A DNA stretch of 64,000 bases, taken from Sesamia nonagrioides. Taxonomy: Eukaryota; Arthropoda; Insecta; Lepidoptera; Noctuidae. Location of the stretch: NCBI GenBank assembly GCA_017933935.1, contig JADWQK010002063.1:3410001-3474000 (forward strand). The letters run 5' to 3'. The notes under the pieces are model-generated. The model did not search any database. It saw only the letters and a list, made by a program, of their open reading frames with translations, and was not told the origin of the DNA. Within the stretch, counting starts at the first letter, position 1. The number at the start of each line of letters is the position of its first letter. Positions 1-10,451 of the stretch are shown here, one piece after another. Position numbers and translations under genes: made by a program.

Positions 1-2488
1 TATTTCTCCCCAAACCGCCCTCTCCAGGACTTCAAGGATTTCCTCGGGGTTCTGACGGCGGTCATAGGCAGGGCGGCACCGCGTCAGGTCTCCGTCTTGG
101 GAGACCTGAATGCCAAATCGGTGGTCTGGGGAAACCCGGCCACCGATGCTCGCGGACGGGCAGTCGAGTTGTGGGCGGCCACGTCTGGCCTCTCTCTCTT
201 GAACAGGGGGAGCATCCAGACGTGCGTGCGGCGGCAGGGTGGGTCCATAGTGGACCTCACCTTCGCCACGCCCGCACTGGCCGCCCGCATTCAGAACTGG
301 AGGGTGGAACTGGGGGAGACGATCTCGGATCACCGCTACGTGCGATTCGAGATCTCCCCCCAGAGTCCACGGGGGCGCCGCAGCACCCCCTCATCGTCGG
401 GCCGATCCCCGTTTCCAAGGTGGGCTCTGACCCACCTGGATCGGGAGGCGGCAAGGGAGGCCGCGTTCGTCCAGGACTGGCTTTGGCCAGGTCCCAGCGT
501 GGACGTCCTGGACGTGGACGCGGCGGCGGCCCGATTGAGGGGGTCATTGACCGAGGTATGCAACGCCAGCATGCCTCGGTCGAGACGTCCGCCTCCCCGA
601 CGCGCCGTTTATTGGTGGTCGGAGGAGTTGGCGGAGCTGCGGGCCACCTGCGTGGCGGCACGGCGGGCCTACACCCGATCGCGTCGGCGGCGCCGACGGG
701 ATCTGGCCGACGAGGACCGCCTCTACGCCAAATACGTGGAGGCGAGGGCGGCCTTCAAATCGGCCATCGGCGCCGCTAAGGACGCGGCGAGGGCCGAGCT
801 GTTGGAGGGTCTCGACAACGACCCATTCGGGAGGCCATATAAGGCGGCGCGTAATAAACTACGCCGCATTGGTCCCCCGGTTGCCGAGACCCTCGAACCA
901 GCGCTCCTGGATGGGGTGGTGCGGTCCCTGTTTCCGCGCAGGGATCCGCACTTCACCCCACCAGTGATGGACTCCCCACGAGGGAGGGCTCAACCGGAGG
1001 AGGAAGCTCCTCCTCCTCCGGTCTGAGAGGAGGAATTTGGCGCGGCGACTTTGCGTCTCCCTGCCAAAAAGACGGCTCCCGGCCCGGACGGCATTCCCGC
1101 TCGGGTGGTGGCCATCGCGGCCACCGAAATGGAGGGAAGGTTTCGGGATCTCTTCAGCGCGTGCTTCGCGTCGGGGAGGTTCCCGAAACCTTGGCGGGAA
1201 GGCCAATTGTGCCTCCTTCGGAAGGAGGGACGGCCGGCGGACTCCCCCTCGGCATACCGGCCCATCGTCTTGCTTGACGAGGCCGGAAAGATGTTCGAGG
1301 GGATTATCTCCGGCCGTCTCAAGCGGCATCTGCGGAGCGTGGGACCGGACCTGTCGGACGCCCAGTTCGGATTTCGAGCTGGTCGTTCGACAGTGGACGC
1401 CCTGGCCCGTCTAAAGGGCCAGGTGACAGAGGCGGTGGGAGTGGGGGATGGAGTGTTGGCTCTGTCATTCGACATTGCCAACGCCTTCAATTCCATCCCC
1501 CACTCCACCATCCTGGAAGCGCTCCGGTTCCACGGAGTGCCCCTGTACTTGCGGGGCCTCCTGGCCAGCTACTTGGAGGACCGTGCCGTCCTCCTCGTAG
1601 ATGGGGCTGGCCAGCTCCGGCGATACGCTGTCGGAGCCGGCGTTCCACAGGTGTCCGTTCTAGGGCCTCTTCTGTGGAACGTCGGTTACGACTGGCTCCT
1701 GCGGGGAACCCTCCTTCGAGGTACGAGTGTCATCTGCTACGCGGATGACACTCTCCTCACCTCCCGCGGGAGCACCTTCCGGGAGGCAGCCAGTTTGGCA
1801 TCGGCGGGCGGATCCTTAGTGGCCGGAAGGATCCGCCGCCTGGGCTTGAGGGTGGCGCTGCACAAAACGGAGGCCGTGTTCTTCCACGGCCCCGGCAGCG
1901 CCCCCCACATGACGCCCACATTTTTGTGGAGGGCGTCAGGGTCGGGGTCGAGGCCCAGATGAAGTATCTGGGCCTCACGTTGGACAGCAGGTGGCGCTTC
2001 GGCTCGCACTTTAGCGGGCTGTCGACGCGCCTGCTGAAAGCTGCGGACGCCCTCTCATGGCTCATGCCGAACATGGGAGGGCCGAGCATGCGGTGCCGGC
2101 GTTTATACGCCGGCATTCTGCGGAGCATGGCCCTTTATGGGGCCCCCATTTGGGCGGATTCCCTCAACAGGAGGGAGAATATCACCGCCCTTCGGGCGCC
2201 CCAAAGGGCCATAGCCCAGCGGGCAGCGCGGGCCTACCGCACGGTAGGCTTCGCTTCGGCATGCGCTCTGGCGGGCACCCCGCCTTGGGAGCTCGAGGCG
2301 TGGATGCTCGCCAGAGTGTACGAGTGGACGGCGGGGCGCAGGGCGCTGGGCGAGCGTCCGGCCCCCGAATTGAGGGAGGCCGTCCGGCGGGAGGCGAGGG
2401 TCGCTCTTGTCCAGGAGTGGACGCGGGACCTCGCCTCCGCCGTCTTCGGCCGCCGTACCCTCGACGCCATCGGGCCGGTCCTGGAGGA
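1..2488 (+). pseudogene. R1-clade (SART-type) LINE ORF2, copy A, 5' part, broken
   Basis: The reading frame is already open at base 1, so the element starts left of the window. It encodes the end of an APE-type endonuclease (GDLNAKSVVWGN near 106-141, SDHRYVRFEI near 325) and then a reverse transcriptase with the R1-clade motifs APGPDGIP, LSFDIANAFNS and CYADDT. Two lesions separate it from copies B and C. A TGA at 1024-1026 replaces the TCA found in copy C, and one C is missing near 1889-1894 (compare 8086-8092), which moves the frame; reading resumes in the third frame to 2488. There the copia element interrupts it, and the C-terminus continues at 6158. Such proteins nick target DNA and prime reverse transcription on it. 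Confidence 0.9.
2484..2488. repeat. Target-site duplication GAGGA, left of copia
   Basis: GAGGA lies directly before the copia LTR and again at 6153-6157 directly after it. The 5-bp length is usual for Ty1/copia integrases, and removing the insert restores the LINE frame (LEDWLDRR). Confidence 0.93.
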
Positions 2489-2669
2489 TGTTGGGTTATG
2501 ATGGAAAAAAGTAATTATCCAGGAGATGTTTTAATGAATTTATTTATTAGACGACACCATCGTTCACATGACAACGAGAAGTTACACACACAGACAATAT
2601 AGAGAATTATAAAAATATCTAATTACAATCCTCTTTGGTTTGATATTGGCGAAGTTTACATCTCCAACA
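2489..2669 (-). repeat. copia 3' LTR (left side)
   Basis: 181 bp with TG/CA termini, the partner of 5972-6152. It is the 3' LTR because the coding strand is minus. Confidence 0.93.
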
Positions 2670-2947
2670 CTAGGCCTTAAACTAAGACAATATCAGTTAC
2701 CTAACCTTCTAAGTTCTAGGCCTTAATCCAAAGAACACACTATATTGAAAATTAAACAATCATGAAGCCTAAGTTACATGTAGGCTCCACTTCCACAAGT
2801 CTAATTAAAACAACTCTGTTATACATAGTGCCTCTGACATAAATATTATATAAACAGTACAATAAAAATCGTTTACAGCAGATAAATAAAACACGTAACA
2901 AAGAACCTATACTGTTATGTACACATAATCAAAGCGCAACCTATATC

Positions 2948-3411
2948 CTAGCTTATGTTTAGCATCTTGGATATACACTTCATATGTTTATCTTTACATA
3001 ACGACTTCGTTAGTACATCTGCCACCATTTCTTCAGTACTTACATAACTAACACTTACAACATTTTTGTTAATTAAATCTTTGACAAAATGATGTCTTAT
3101 ATCTATGTGTTTTGTTCTAGAATGGGATAGAGTGTTACAACAAATCTTTTGAGCTGACTGATTGTCATTGAATAAACTTATGCTACATTCAACACCAGTA
3201 CACTCCCGAATTATAAACGTTTGTAAAAACAAACCCTCCTTGCAAGAGTCAGAGATTGCCATGTACTCAGCCTCTGCACTAGACAAGGCTACCGTTCGCT
3301 GTTTACGACACTCCCAAGACATAATAGATTTATTAAGAGAAAAACAGTAACCCGTGTATGACCTGCGATCTGACTGATCTCCACCCCAGTCGGCATCTGT
3401 ATATCCCACTA
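2948..3411 (-). pseudogene. copia RNase H domain (3' end of pol)
   Basis: This frame gives a copia-type RNase H: ELVGYTDADWGGD at the start, then LSSAEAEY, NDNQSAQ and HIDIRHHFVKD, ending in a stop at 2948. In an intact copia the reverse transcriptase precedes it. Here it is fused out of frame to the end of the integrase linker (TAEQALS), so the junction near 3410-3415 marks the deletion. RNase H would remove RNA from the RNA-DNA hybrid during copying. Confidence 0.88.
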
Positions 3412-4622
3412 ACTCAATGCCTGCTCTGCCGTGACTGGAAAGTCATCGTCCCCCGTAGTCCCCACGAGCCCCGCAAACTCGACGGATTGATCAGCATCTT
3501 CAAATGTCATTGCTGACTCATCAGAATCAATGCTGGAGGAACCTGGAATATATGTAGGATCGGATGAGTGGTCTGTGACCTGAAAATCATCGGTTTCATT
3601 CAGACTAAATACAGTTTGCCTGCGAAGATTTCTGTCACCCGACATTTCATCACTCAACGGGACAGATGTGTCCAGCGACTGCTCTCCTGACTCACCAGGA
3701 GTCACTGAAGTATTCAACAGTATAGTACTATTTTCCATTGGTATTATACCAATACTGTCAGATACCACTTTATCACCATTTGACACATTTTTGTTTATGA
3801 AACTATTCTCGAGAAATACGACGTGCCTAGCCTTTATGCAAGTCTTAGGACAAGAAGGATCTACTAATCTGTAGCCCTCACTAGTATCACAGTATCCTAC
3901 AAATACATACTTCTTACTTCTCGGATCTAGTTTCCTACACTTATCAGACACAGCGTATGCCAGACAACCAAAGACACGTAAGTGTGCTACGTTTGTCTTC
4001 TTTGAAGTCCACGCTTCCTCTGGAGTTAGTCCCATGACGGCTTTGGTGGGTGAGCGATTCTTGAGGTACACGGCTGTGTTTGCCGCCTCAGCCCAAAAAT
4101 GTTTTTCAAGCCCTGAGTCCTGCAGCATGCACCTAACCTTATCCATGATACATCTGTGGCCTCGCTCAGCAACTCCGTTCTGTGAACTGCATTTGGGTAT
4201 TGTAGTTTCATGTTTTACCCCACAGTTTTCTAGATACTCTTGAAAAACATGATTGACATATTCACCCCAATTGTCACTCCTAAGGACCTTTAGTTTCTTT
4301 CCCGTCTGATTCTCGGCTAAAGCCTTAAATAATTTAAATTTTTCAAAAACCTGAACTTTCCTTTTTAGAAAATAAATAAATGTTTTTCTAGAAAAATCAT
4401 CTATAAAAGTTACAAAATAACGCATCCCACCTAGCGATGGTACCTGCATAGGTCCACATACATCCGTATGTACAAGCCCTAATAGCTCCTTTGACCTACT
4501 ATAACTTTTCTTAGAGAACGGCAGCTTAGGTTGTTTGCCCTCAATACATGGAACACAAGGATTAAAAGTAGAAACATCATAATCCATACCTGTGACTAAT
4601 CCATTCTTCATTAGGTTCATAC
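3409..4622 (-). pseudogene. copia integrase core and C-terminal linker
   Basis: This frame continues the integrase after a frameshift near 4620-4625. It shows CVPCIEGK (second half of the HHCC zinc motif), VHTDVCGPM (first Asp), LRSDNWGEYV (second Asp, with W where copia elements usually have G) and QNGVAERGHR (Glu), then the HLRVFGCLAYA block. It stops at 3409 just after DDDFPVTAEQALS, which normally leads into the reverse transcriptase. The catalytic D, D and E are present, but the split frame and the G-to-W change make activity doubtful. Confidence 0.88.
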
Positions 4623-5863
4623 TTCTGGTTGAGATGTGCCAGTCTCCGATGCCAAATCTCCTGACTTACTTTATGTCCGATGCCCCATGCCGCCTCAAGA
4701 CCACCTTGTAAGCCAGCATCCGGTTCCCCATCCACACAGAAAGAAGTCATGGCCCTCTCTGACTGTCGCTTGCCCGCTTTGTAACAATCCAATTCGTATA
4801 GGCCGTTGTTACATGTAGCAGTAGCTACAACCCTACCTCCATCCAAAATCCTACATTCTGTAGAAGTAAATATTACCCTATATCCCTTTCTAGACAATTC
4901 ACTTACAAATAGCAAATTGGTAGATAATGCAGGAACATAATACACATTACTTATTGTTTTGTAACCTAATTTCTTTAAATTTACACAAACTCTGCCTTTT
5001 CCTTCCATAAATATGCTCTCTCCGTTAGCCACATTCACCTCTGTAGACCTGGATCGCTCAAAGTCCATCATCTGATCCTTGCTGTTACACCTATGGTTTG
5101 TACAACCGGAATCAACATACCAAATTTGACGTTTTGGATACACTGACAATGCTGTCAAAAGAGTACTGCTATCCTTCTTCGGCTTATCTTTTCCAACAGA
5201 ATATGAACCCTTCATGGGACAATCCTTTTTCATATGGCCTGCCTTCTTGCATCTGAAGCACTTGTACACTTTCTTTGTAGCCAATGCGCTCACATCTGGT
5301 ACCTCTTTGTCATCCCTACGCAACTGTTCCAGCATCAGTTTAGACTTCACGACTTCACTGGTCAACTTACTGTCAGAATTTTCTAGAGCCATTATTAGTG
5401 GGTCAAAATCGCTTGTTAGCCCACTTAATAAAATGACAGCAACAAACTCATCATCTAAAGGTGAACCAATATCAGCCAATTGTTGTGCTAACTCTGTGAC
5501 TCTCGTTATGTACGCTTGCATGCCTTCCATCTCCTTCAATTTCACCCCAAAAAGCGATCTCAACCCTAGTCTTCTGCATAGGCCCCTATCTTCATAAGCT
5601 TTTTGCAAACATGTCCAAGCTTCATAAGCAGTTTTAGCGTTGCGCACATGCTGCAAAGCAGACGGTCCAACAGACAGACAAATTTTCGCGAGTGCCTTTT
5701 GTTTCTTACGTTCATCTTTGCAATCTTCCGATTCAATGGTTTCATACAGGTCTTCGTGTATTAGGATCATCTTCATAATAAATTTCCAATTATTATAATC
5801 CTCCATCCCTTTTAATTTGTCTATTGGAATGCCCACTGAAGATCCTGAAACCCCTGAAGCCAT
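4577..5863 (-). CDS. copia Gag, protease and start of integrase
   Basis: The ATG at 5861-5863 opens a 428-aa frame. It has a copia Gag (residues about 1-200), a CCHC knuckle CFRCKKAGHMKKDC, a retroviral-type aspartic protease signature WYVDSGCTNH, and the first half of the integrase zinc motif, HRRLAHLN. The last 15 or so residues are out of frame: the true sequence continues in the neighbouring frame (3409-4622). The change is one extra or two missing bases near 4620. Gag would form the particle and the protease would cut the polyprotein. Confidence 0.88.
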   Translation of the reverse strand: MASGVSGSSVGIPIDKLKGMEDYNNWKFIMKMILIHEDLYETIESEDCKDERKKQKALAKICLSVGPSALQHVRNAKTAYEAWTCLQKAYEDRGLCRRLGLRSLFGVKLKEMEGMQAYITRVTELAQQLADIGSPLDDEFVAVILLSGLTSDFDPLIMALENSDSKLTSEVVKSKLMLEQLRRDDKEVPDVSALATKKVYKCFRCKKAGHMKKDCPMKGSYSVGKDKPKKDSSTLLTALSVYPKRQIWYVDSGCTNHRCNSKDQMMDFERSRSTEVNVANGESIFMEGKGRVCVNLKKLGYKTISNVYYVPALSTNLLFVSELSRKGYRVIFTSTECRILDGGRVVATATCNNGLYELDCYKAGKRQSERAMTSFCVDGEPDAGLQGGLEAAWGIGHKVSQEIWHRRLAHLNQKYEPNEEWISHRYGL

Positions 5864-5956
5864 TTTGTTGAAAAACGTAACTGACGTGAAATTTTGAAAT
5901 AATACTTATTTCCACCAAAACACGCGAAAATAATAATTTCGACGCGAGACTAACGT

Positions 5957-5971
5957 CCTGGGCCCATAACC
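5957..5971 (-). promoter_or_regulatory. copia primer-binding site for an internal initiator-tRNA segment
   Basis: Directly inside the 5' LTR the plus strand reads CCTGGGCCCATAACC. This is the anticodon stem-loop of eukaryotic initiator tRNA-Met with its CAU anticodon. Its complement on the element strand (GGTTATGGGCCCAGG) is the copia-type binding site for an internal half of initiator tRNA rather than its 3' end. Half-tRNA priming is established for Drosophila copia; its use here is inferred from sequence. Confidence 0.85.
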
Positions 5972-6152
5972 TGTTGGGTTATGATGGAAAAAAGTAATTA
6001 CCCAGGAGATGTTTTAATGAATTTATTTATTAGACGACACCATCGTTCACATGACAACGAGAAGTTACACACACAGACAATATAGAGAATTATAAAAATA
6101 TCTAATTACAATCCTCTTTGGTTTGATATTGGCGAAGTTTACATCTCCAACA
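5972..6152 (-). repeat. copia 5' LTR (right side)
   Basis: 181 bp, the partner of 2489-2669 with one visible difference. The upstream end of the element, because gag-pol is on the minus strand. Confidence 0.93.
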
Positions 6153-6157
6153 GAGGA
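6153..6157. repeat. Target-site duplication GAGGA, right of copia
   Basis: Matches 2484-2488. Confidence 0.93.
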
Positions 6158-6873
6158 CTGGCTCGACAGGCGTCACGGGTTCCTCTCCTTCCGTCTGGTG
6201 CAGGTACTCTCCGGTCACGGCTGCTTCGGCAGGTACCTGCACCGGATAGGACGAGAGGAGACACCGTCGTGCCACGGTTGTGGCGCGGCGGAGGACACGG
6301 CGGAACACACCCTCGCGGTGTGCCCGTCGTGGACCGTGCCGCGCCGCGGTCTTGTCACGGCGGTTGGCGGGGATCTCTCGCTGCCCGCCATCGTCAGAGC
6401 GATGGTGGGGAGCGAGGAGGCTTGGGTGGCGATGGCCTCCTTCTGCGAGGTCGTGATGTCGCAGAAGGAGGCAGCGGAGCGCGAGCGGGAGGAGGATCCC
6501 CTCGCTCCGGCGCTCCGCAGGCGGCGTAGGGGGAGGAGAAGGCGGGATTTCGCCCGCTTTTTCCCTCCCTGAGGTGAGCGGCGGGCGTGAGGCCGACGCC
6601 CGCCTTACATCGCTCACCACGTGGGAGCCACGGCCCCTCCCTGGGAGGGGCAATTGAGGGCCCACCTTTTTAGGCGGGGTTCGCCGGCGGGGGAGAGGTA
6701 GCTCAGGCTGCGCTAGTTTCCCACTCCCCCGCCACTATGGCGATGCCGGAGTGCCGCTGTGGGTTTAGTGGGTATTCCCAGCTACGGCTGGGCGAGTCCC
6801 ACACACGCCCTTCGGGGTAAGGTGCGTAAATGCATTCCCACAGCGTAAACAAAAAAAAAAAAAAAAAAAAAAA
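6158..6873 (+). pseudogene. LINE copy A, ORF2 C-terminus, 3' UTR and poly(A)
   Basis: The ORF2 frame broken at 2488 resumes here (DWLDRRHGFLSFRLVQV) and ends at the TGA at 6570-6572. It carries the C-terminal zinc knuckle typical of R1-clade ORF2, CHGCGAAEDTAEHTLAVC (C-x2-C-x8-H-x4-C). The 3' UTR (6573-6850) is GC-rich and full of short inverted repeats, and ends TTCGGGGTAAGGTGCG...CACAGCGTAAAC. Poly(A) is 6851-6873 and joins telomere-type repeats directly. Confidence 0.9.
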
Positions 6874-6910
6874 GGTTAGGTTAGGTTAGGTTAGGTTAGG
6901 TTAGGTTAGG
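6874..6910 (+). repeat. (TTAGG)n telomere-type repeat
   Basis: About seven perfect TTAGG units, starting GGTTAGG right after the poly(A). TTAGG is the ancestral insect telomere repeat. In Bombyx, SART elements insert so that their poly(A) is followed by GGTTAGG, while TRAS elements face the other way; this copy has the SART orientation (recalled from the literature). Confidence 0.93.
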
Positions 6911-7455
6911 TGTGCAGTTTCTGGCCTGCCATCGGACGCGTCCCCAGGTGGCGGATAGGGGAACGGCCCCCAGATATGGGGGTTACCGGTTTACCGGCGC
7001 GGACCAAAACCAGATGCGGGGACCGCTTCGGCGGTCACACGTGCGGCGGGTCGGCCACCACTCGAGGTGGCTGACGTGACCCGAACTCCGGGTCACCGTC
7101 GGGCAACCCGGTCTTCTCATTGAGAGGAGCTGGGGGCCCCGTTTGCCTCCGGGCAAACGAGTGGGGCTAAGAGGAAGGACACCTCGCTAAAAAACCCTTG
7201 GCTGCTGCGTCTTCTCGCACAAAAAGACGTACCCAGCCCGGCCCCTCCTGTGGAGTGGAGGGACCACCGTGGGCCCGCCCTAGGCGGGAATCGCCGGCGG
7301 GGGATTGGTAGTTAGGCTGTGCCATTTTCCCATGACCCCGCCACTCAGGCGATGTCGTTGTGCCGCTGTGGGTTTAGTGGGTATTCCCGGCTTCGGCTGG
7401 GTGAGTCCTACACACGCCCTTCGGGGTATGGTGCGTAAATGCATTACCACAGCGT

Positions 7456-7520
<65 letters not shown>
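6911..7520 (+). mobile_element. SINE-like unit a with LINE-type 3' tail
   Basis: Begins TGTGCAGTTTCTGG right after TTAGG repeats and ends in a 64-nt poly(A) (7457-7520). Its last 190 nt or so before the poly(A) resemble the 3' UTR of the SART-type LINEs. The first 350 nt or so match neither ORF nor the LINE 5' UTR and contain a string of hairpins, including GACCGC-TTCG-GCGGTC near 7021. It has no plausible coding frame; the short lysine-rich frames are translated poly(A). Three more copies share the same 5' start. The reading as a non-autonomous element using LINE machinery is inference. Confidence 0.65.
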
Positions 7521-7522
<2 letters not shown>

Positions 7523-9387
7523 TTACCTATGGGACCGGACCAGTCGGACGCCCAGTTCGGATTTCGAGCTGGTCGTTCGACAGTGGACGCCCTGGCCCAT
7601 CTAAAGGGCCAGGTGACAGAGGCGGTGCGAGTGGGGGATGGAGTGTTGGCTGTGTCATTCGACATTGCCAACGCCTTCAATTCCGTCCCCCACTCCACCA
7701 TCCTGGAAGCGCTCCGGTTCCACGGAGTGCCCCTGTACTTGCGGGGCCTCCTGGCCAGCTACTTGGAGGACCGTGCTGTCCTCCTCGTAGACGGGGCTGG
7801 CCAGCTCCGTCGATACGCTGTAGGAGCCGGCGTTCCACAGGGGTCCGTTCTAGGGCCTCTTCTGTGGAACGTCGGTTATGACTGGCTCCTGCGGGGAACC
7901 CTCCTTCGAGGCACGAGTGTCATCTGCTATGCAGATGACACTCTCCTCACTTCCCGCGGGGGCACCTTCCGGGAGGCGGCCAGTTTGGCGTCGGCGGGCG
8001 GATCCTTAGTGGCGGGAAGGATCCGCCGCCTGGGCTTGAGGGTGGCGCTGCACAAAACAGAGGCCGTGTTCTTTCACGGCCCCCGGCAGCGCCCCCCGCC
8101 TGACGCCCACATTTATGTGGAGGGGGTGAGGGTCGGGGTTGAGGCCCAGATGAAATATCTGGGCCTCATCTTAGACAGCAGGTGGCGCTTCGGCCCGCAC
8201 TTTAGCAGGCTGTCGTCGCGCCTGCTGAAGGCTGCGGGAGCCCTCTCATGGCTGATGCCAAACTTGGGAGGGCCCAGCATACGGTGCCGGCGTCTATACG
8301 CCGGCATACTGCGAAGTATGGCCCTTTATGGGGCCCCGATTCGGGCGGACTCCCTCCATAGGAGGGAGAACCTCACCGCCCTTCGGTCGCCCCAAAGGGC
8401 CATCGCCCAGCGGGCATCGCGGGCCTACCGCACGGTGGGCTGCGCAGCGGCGTGCGCTCTGGCGGGCACCCCGCCTTGGGAGCTCGAGGCGTGGGTGCTC
8501 GCCAGAGTGTACGAGTGGACGGCGGGGCGCAGGGCGCTGGGCGAGCGTCCGGCCCCAGAAGTGAGGGAGGCCGTCCGGCGGGAGGCGAGGGTCGCTCTTG
8601 TCCAGCAGTGGACGCAGGACCACGCCTCCGCCGTCTTCGGCCGCCGTACCCTCGACGCCATCGGGCCGGTCCTGGAGGACTGGCTCGACAGGCGTCACGG
8701 GTTCCTCTCCTTCCGTCTGGTGCAGGTAGTCTCCGGTCACGGCTGCTTCGGCAGGTACCTGCACCGGATAGGACGAGAGGAGACACCGTCGTGCCACGGT
8801 TGTGGCGCGGCGGAGGACGCGGCGGAACACACCCTCGCGGTGTGCCCGTCGTGGGCCGTGCCGCGCCGCGATCTTGTCACGGCGGTTGGAGAGGACCTCT
8901 CGCTGCCCGCCATCGTCAGAGAGATGGTGGGGAGCGAGGAAGCTTGGGTGGCGATGGCCTCCTTCTGCGAGGTCGTGATGTCGCAGAAGGAGGCAGCGGA
9001 GCGCGAGCGGAAGGAGGATCCCCTCGCTCCGGCACTCCGCAGGCGGCGTAGGGGGAGGAGAAGGCGGGATTTCGCCCGCTTTCTCCCTCCCTGAGGTGAG
9101 CGGCGGGCATGAGGCCGACGCCCGCCTTACCTCGCTCACCATGCGGGAGCCACGGCCCCTCCCTAGGAGGGGCAATTGAGGGCCCGCCTTACTAGGCGGG
9201 TTTCGCCGGCGGGGGAGAGGTAGCTCAGGCTGCGCTAGTTTCCCACTCCCCCGCCAGTATGGCGATGCCGGAGTGTCGCTTTGGGTTTAGTGGGTATTCC
9301 CGGCTTCGGCTGGGCGAGTCCCACACACGCCCTTCGGGGTACGGTGCGTAAAGGCATTCCCACAGCGTCAAAGAAAAAAAAAAAAAA
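7521..9387 (+). mobile_element. LINE copy B, 5'-truncated, R1-clade SART-type
   Basis: GGTTACCT precedes a truncated element that starts inside the reverse transcriptase. It contains the open frame 7529-9094, a 3' UTR (9095-9370) and poly(A) to 9387. It is very similar to copies A and C but lacks their lesions, so it is a useful reference for the C-terminal 520 residues. Confidence 0.9.
7529..9094 (+). CDS. R1-clade ORF2, C-terminal reverse transcriptase and zinc knuckle
   Basis: An uninterrupted 521-codon frame from an ATG created at the truncation point. It covers the last part of the reverse transcriptase: GFRAGRSTVDAL, VSFDIANAFNS, GVPQGSVLGPLLWNVGYDW and CYADDT, then the thumb region MKYLGLILDSRW and the zinc knuckle CHGCGAAEDAAEHTLAVC. 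Without endonuclease or the N-terminal RT motifs it cannot work alone. Copy A shows VSVLGP where this copy has the family-typical GSVLGP, another sign of decay in A. Confidence 0.88.
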   Translation: MGPDQSDAQFGFRAGRSTVDALAHLKGQVTEAVRVGDGVLAVSFDIANAFNSVPHSTILEALRFHGVPLYLRGLLASYLEDRAVLLVDGAGQLRRYAVGAGVPQGSVLGPLLWNVGYDWLLRGTLLRGTSVICYADDTLLTSRGGTFREAASLASAGGSLVAGRIRRLGLRVALHKTEAVFFHGPRQRPPPDAHIYVEGVRVGVEAQMKYLGLILDSRWRFGPHFSRLSSRLLKAAGALSWLMPNLGGPSIRCRRLYAGILRSMALYGAPIRADSLHRRENLTALRSPQRAIAQRASRAYRTVGCAAACALAGTPPWELEAWVLARVYEWTAGRRALGERPAPEVREAVRREARVALVQQWTQDHASAVFGRRTLDAIGPVLEDWLDRRHGFLSFRLVQVVSGHGCFGRYLHRIGREETPSCHGCGAAEDAAEHTLAVCPSWAVPRRDLVTAVGEDLSLPAIVREMVGSEEAWVAMASFCEVVMSQKEAAERERKEDPLAPALRRRRRGRRRRDFARFLPP

Positions 9388-9963
9388 GGATGTGTGCAGT
9401 TTTCCGTGTGCAGTTTCTGGCCTGCCATCGGACGCGTCCCCAGGTGGCGGATAGGGGAACGGCCCCCAGATATGGGGGTTACCGGTTTACTGGCGCGGAC
9501 CAAAACCAGACGCGGGGGCTGCTTCGGCGGTCACACGTGCGGCGGGTTGGCCTCCACTCCAGGTGGCTGACGTGACCCGAACTCCGGGTCACCGTCGGGC
9601 AACCCGGTCTCCTCACTGAGAGGAGCTGGGGGCCCTGTTTGCTTTCGAGCAAACGTGTGGGGCTAAGAAGAAGGACACCTCGCTAAAAAAACCCTTGGCT
9701 GCTACGTCTTCTCGCACTAGAAGACGTACCCAGTCCGGCCCCTCCGTATGGGGGGACCATTATGAGCCCGCCTTTTGGCGGGAATCGCCGGTGGGGGATT
9801 GGTTGTTCAGGCTGTGCCGATTCCCCATGACCCCGCCACTCAGGCGATGTCGATATGCCGCTGTGGGTTTAGTGAGTATTCCCGGCTTCGGCTGGGCGAG
9901 CCCCATACACGCCCTTCGGGGTATGGTGCGTAAATTCATTACCACAGCGTCAAAAAAAAAAAA
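9388..9963 (+). mobile_element. SINE-like unit b
   Basis: Second copy of the short unit. It begins GGATGTGTGCAG after the LINE B poly(A), with a partial duplication of its own start (TGTGCAG at 9392 and again at 9408). It ends in a 12-nt poly(A) (9952-9963). The internal hairpins and LINE-like 3' tail match unit a. Confidence 0.62.
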
Positions 9964-10451
9964 GGATGTGTGCAGTTTCTGGCCTGCCATCGGACGCGTC
10001 CCCAGGTGGCGGATAGGGGAACGGCCCCCAGATATGGGGGTTACCGGTTTACCGGTGCGGACCAAAACCAGATGCGGGGACCGCTTCGGCGGTCACACGT
10101 GCGGCGGGTCGGCCACCACTCGAGGTGGCTGATGTGACCCGAACTCCGGGTCACCGTCGGGCAACCCGGTCTCCTCACCTCGCTAAAAAACCCTTGGCTG
10201 CTGCGTCTTCTTGCACAAAAGACGTACCCAGCCCGGCCCCTCCCTGTGGAGTGGAGGGACCACTGTGGGCCCGCCCTAGGCGGGAATCGCCGGCGGGGGA
10301 TTGGTAGTTAGGCTGTGCCCTTTTCCCATGACCCCGCCACTCAGGCGATGTCGTTGTGCCGCTGTGGGTTTAGTGGGTATTCCCGGCTTCGGCTGGGCGA
10401 GTCCCACACACGCCCTTCGGGGTATGGTGCGTAAATGCATTACCACAGCGT

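Larger units (their letters stand above)
2489..6152 (-). mobile_element. Ty1/copia LTR retrotransposon, internally deleted
   Basis: A 3664-bp element runs on the minus strand. Both 181-bp LTRs (2489-2669 and 5972-6152) begin TGTTGG and end CCAACA. They differ by one base that I can see (TTATCC against TTACCC), so the insertion is recent. It keeps gag, protease, integrase and RNase H, but the whole reverse transcriptase is gone and there is one frameshift. Flanking GAGGA duplications show it landed in LINE copy A. The purine tract expected beside the 3' LTR (near 2670-2690) is weak. The element cannot copy itself but might be mobilised in trans. Confidence 0.95.

Noticed and set aside
257..661. 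Minus-strand frame opposite LINE copy A (and its twin at 13392-13796)
   Set aside because: A shadow of the GC-rich ORF2 frame; it repeats wherever the LINE does and shows no domain.
5957..5971. Initiator tRNA-Met gene
   Set aside because: Only the anticodon stem-loop is present and it abuts an LTR, so it is a primer-binding site.
6874..6910. A functional chromosome end
   Set aside because: Only about seven repeats, flanked on both sides by retroelements.
7439..7528. Lysine-rich start of a 551-aa frame
   Set aside because: The lysines are translated poly(A) of the neighbouring unit; the LINE coding begins at 7529.
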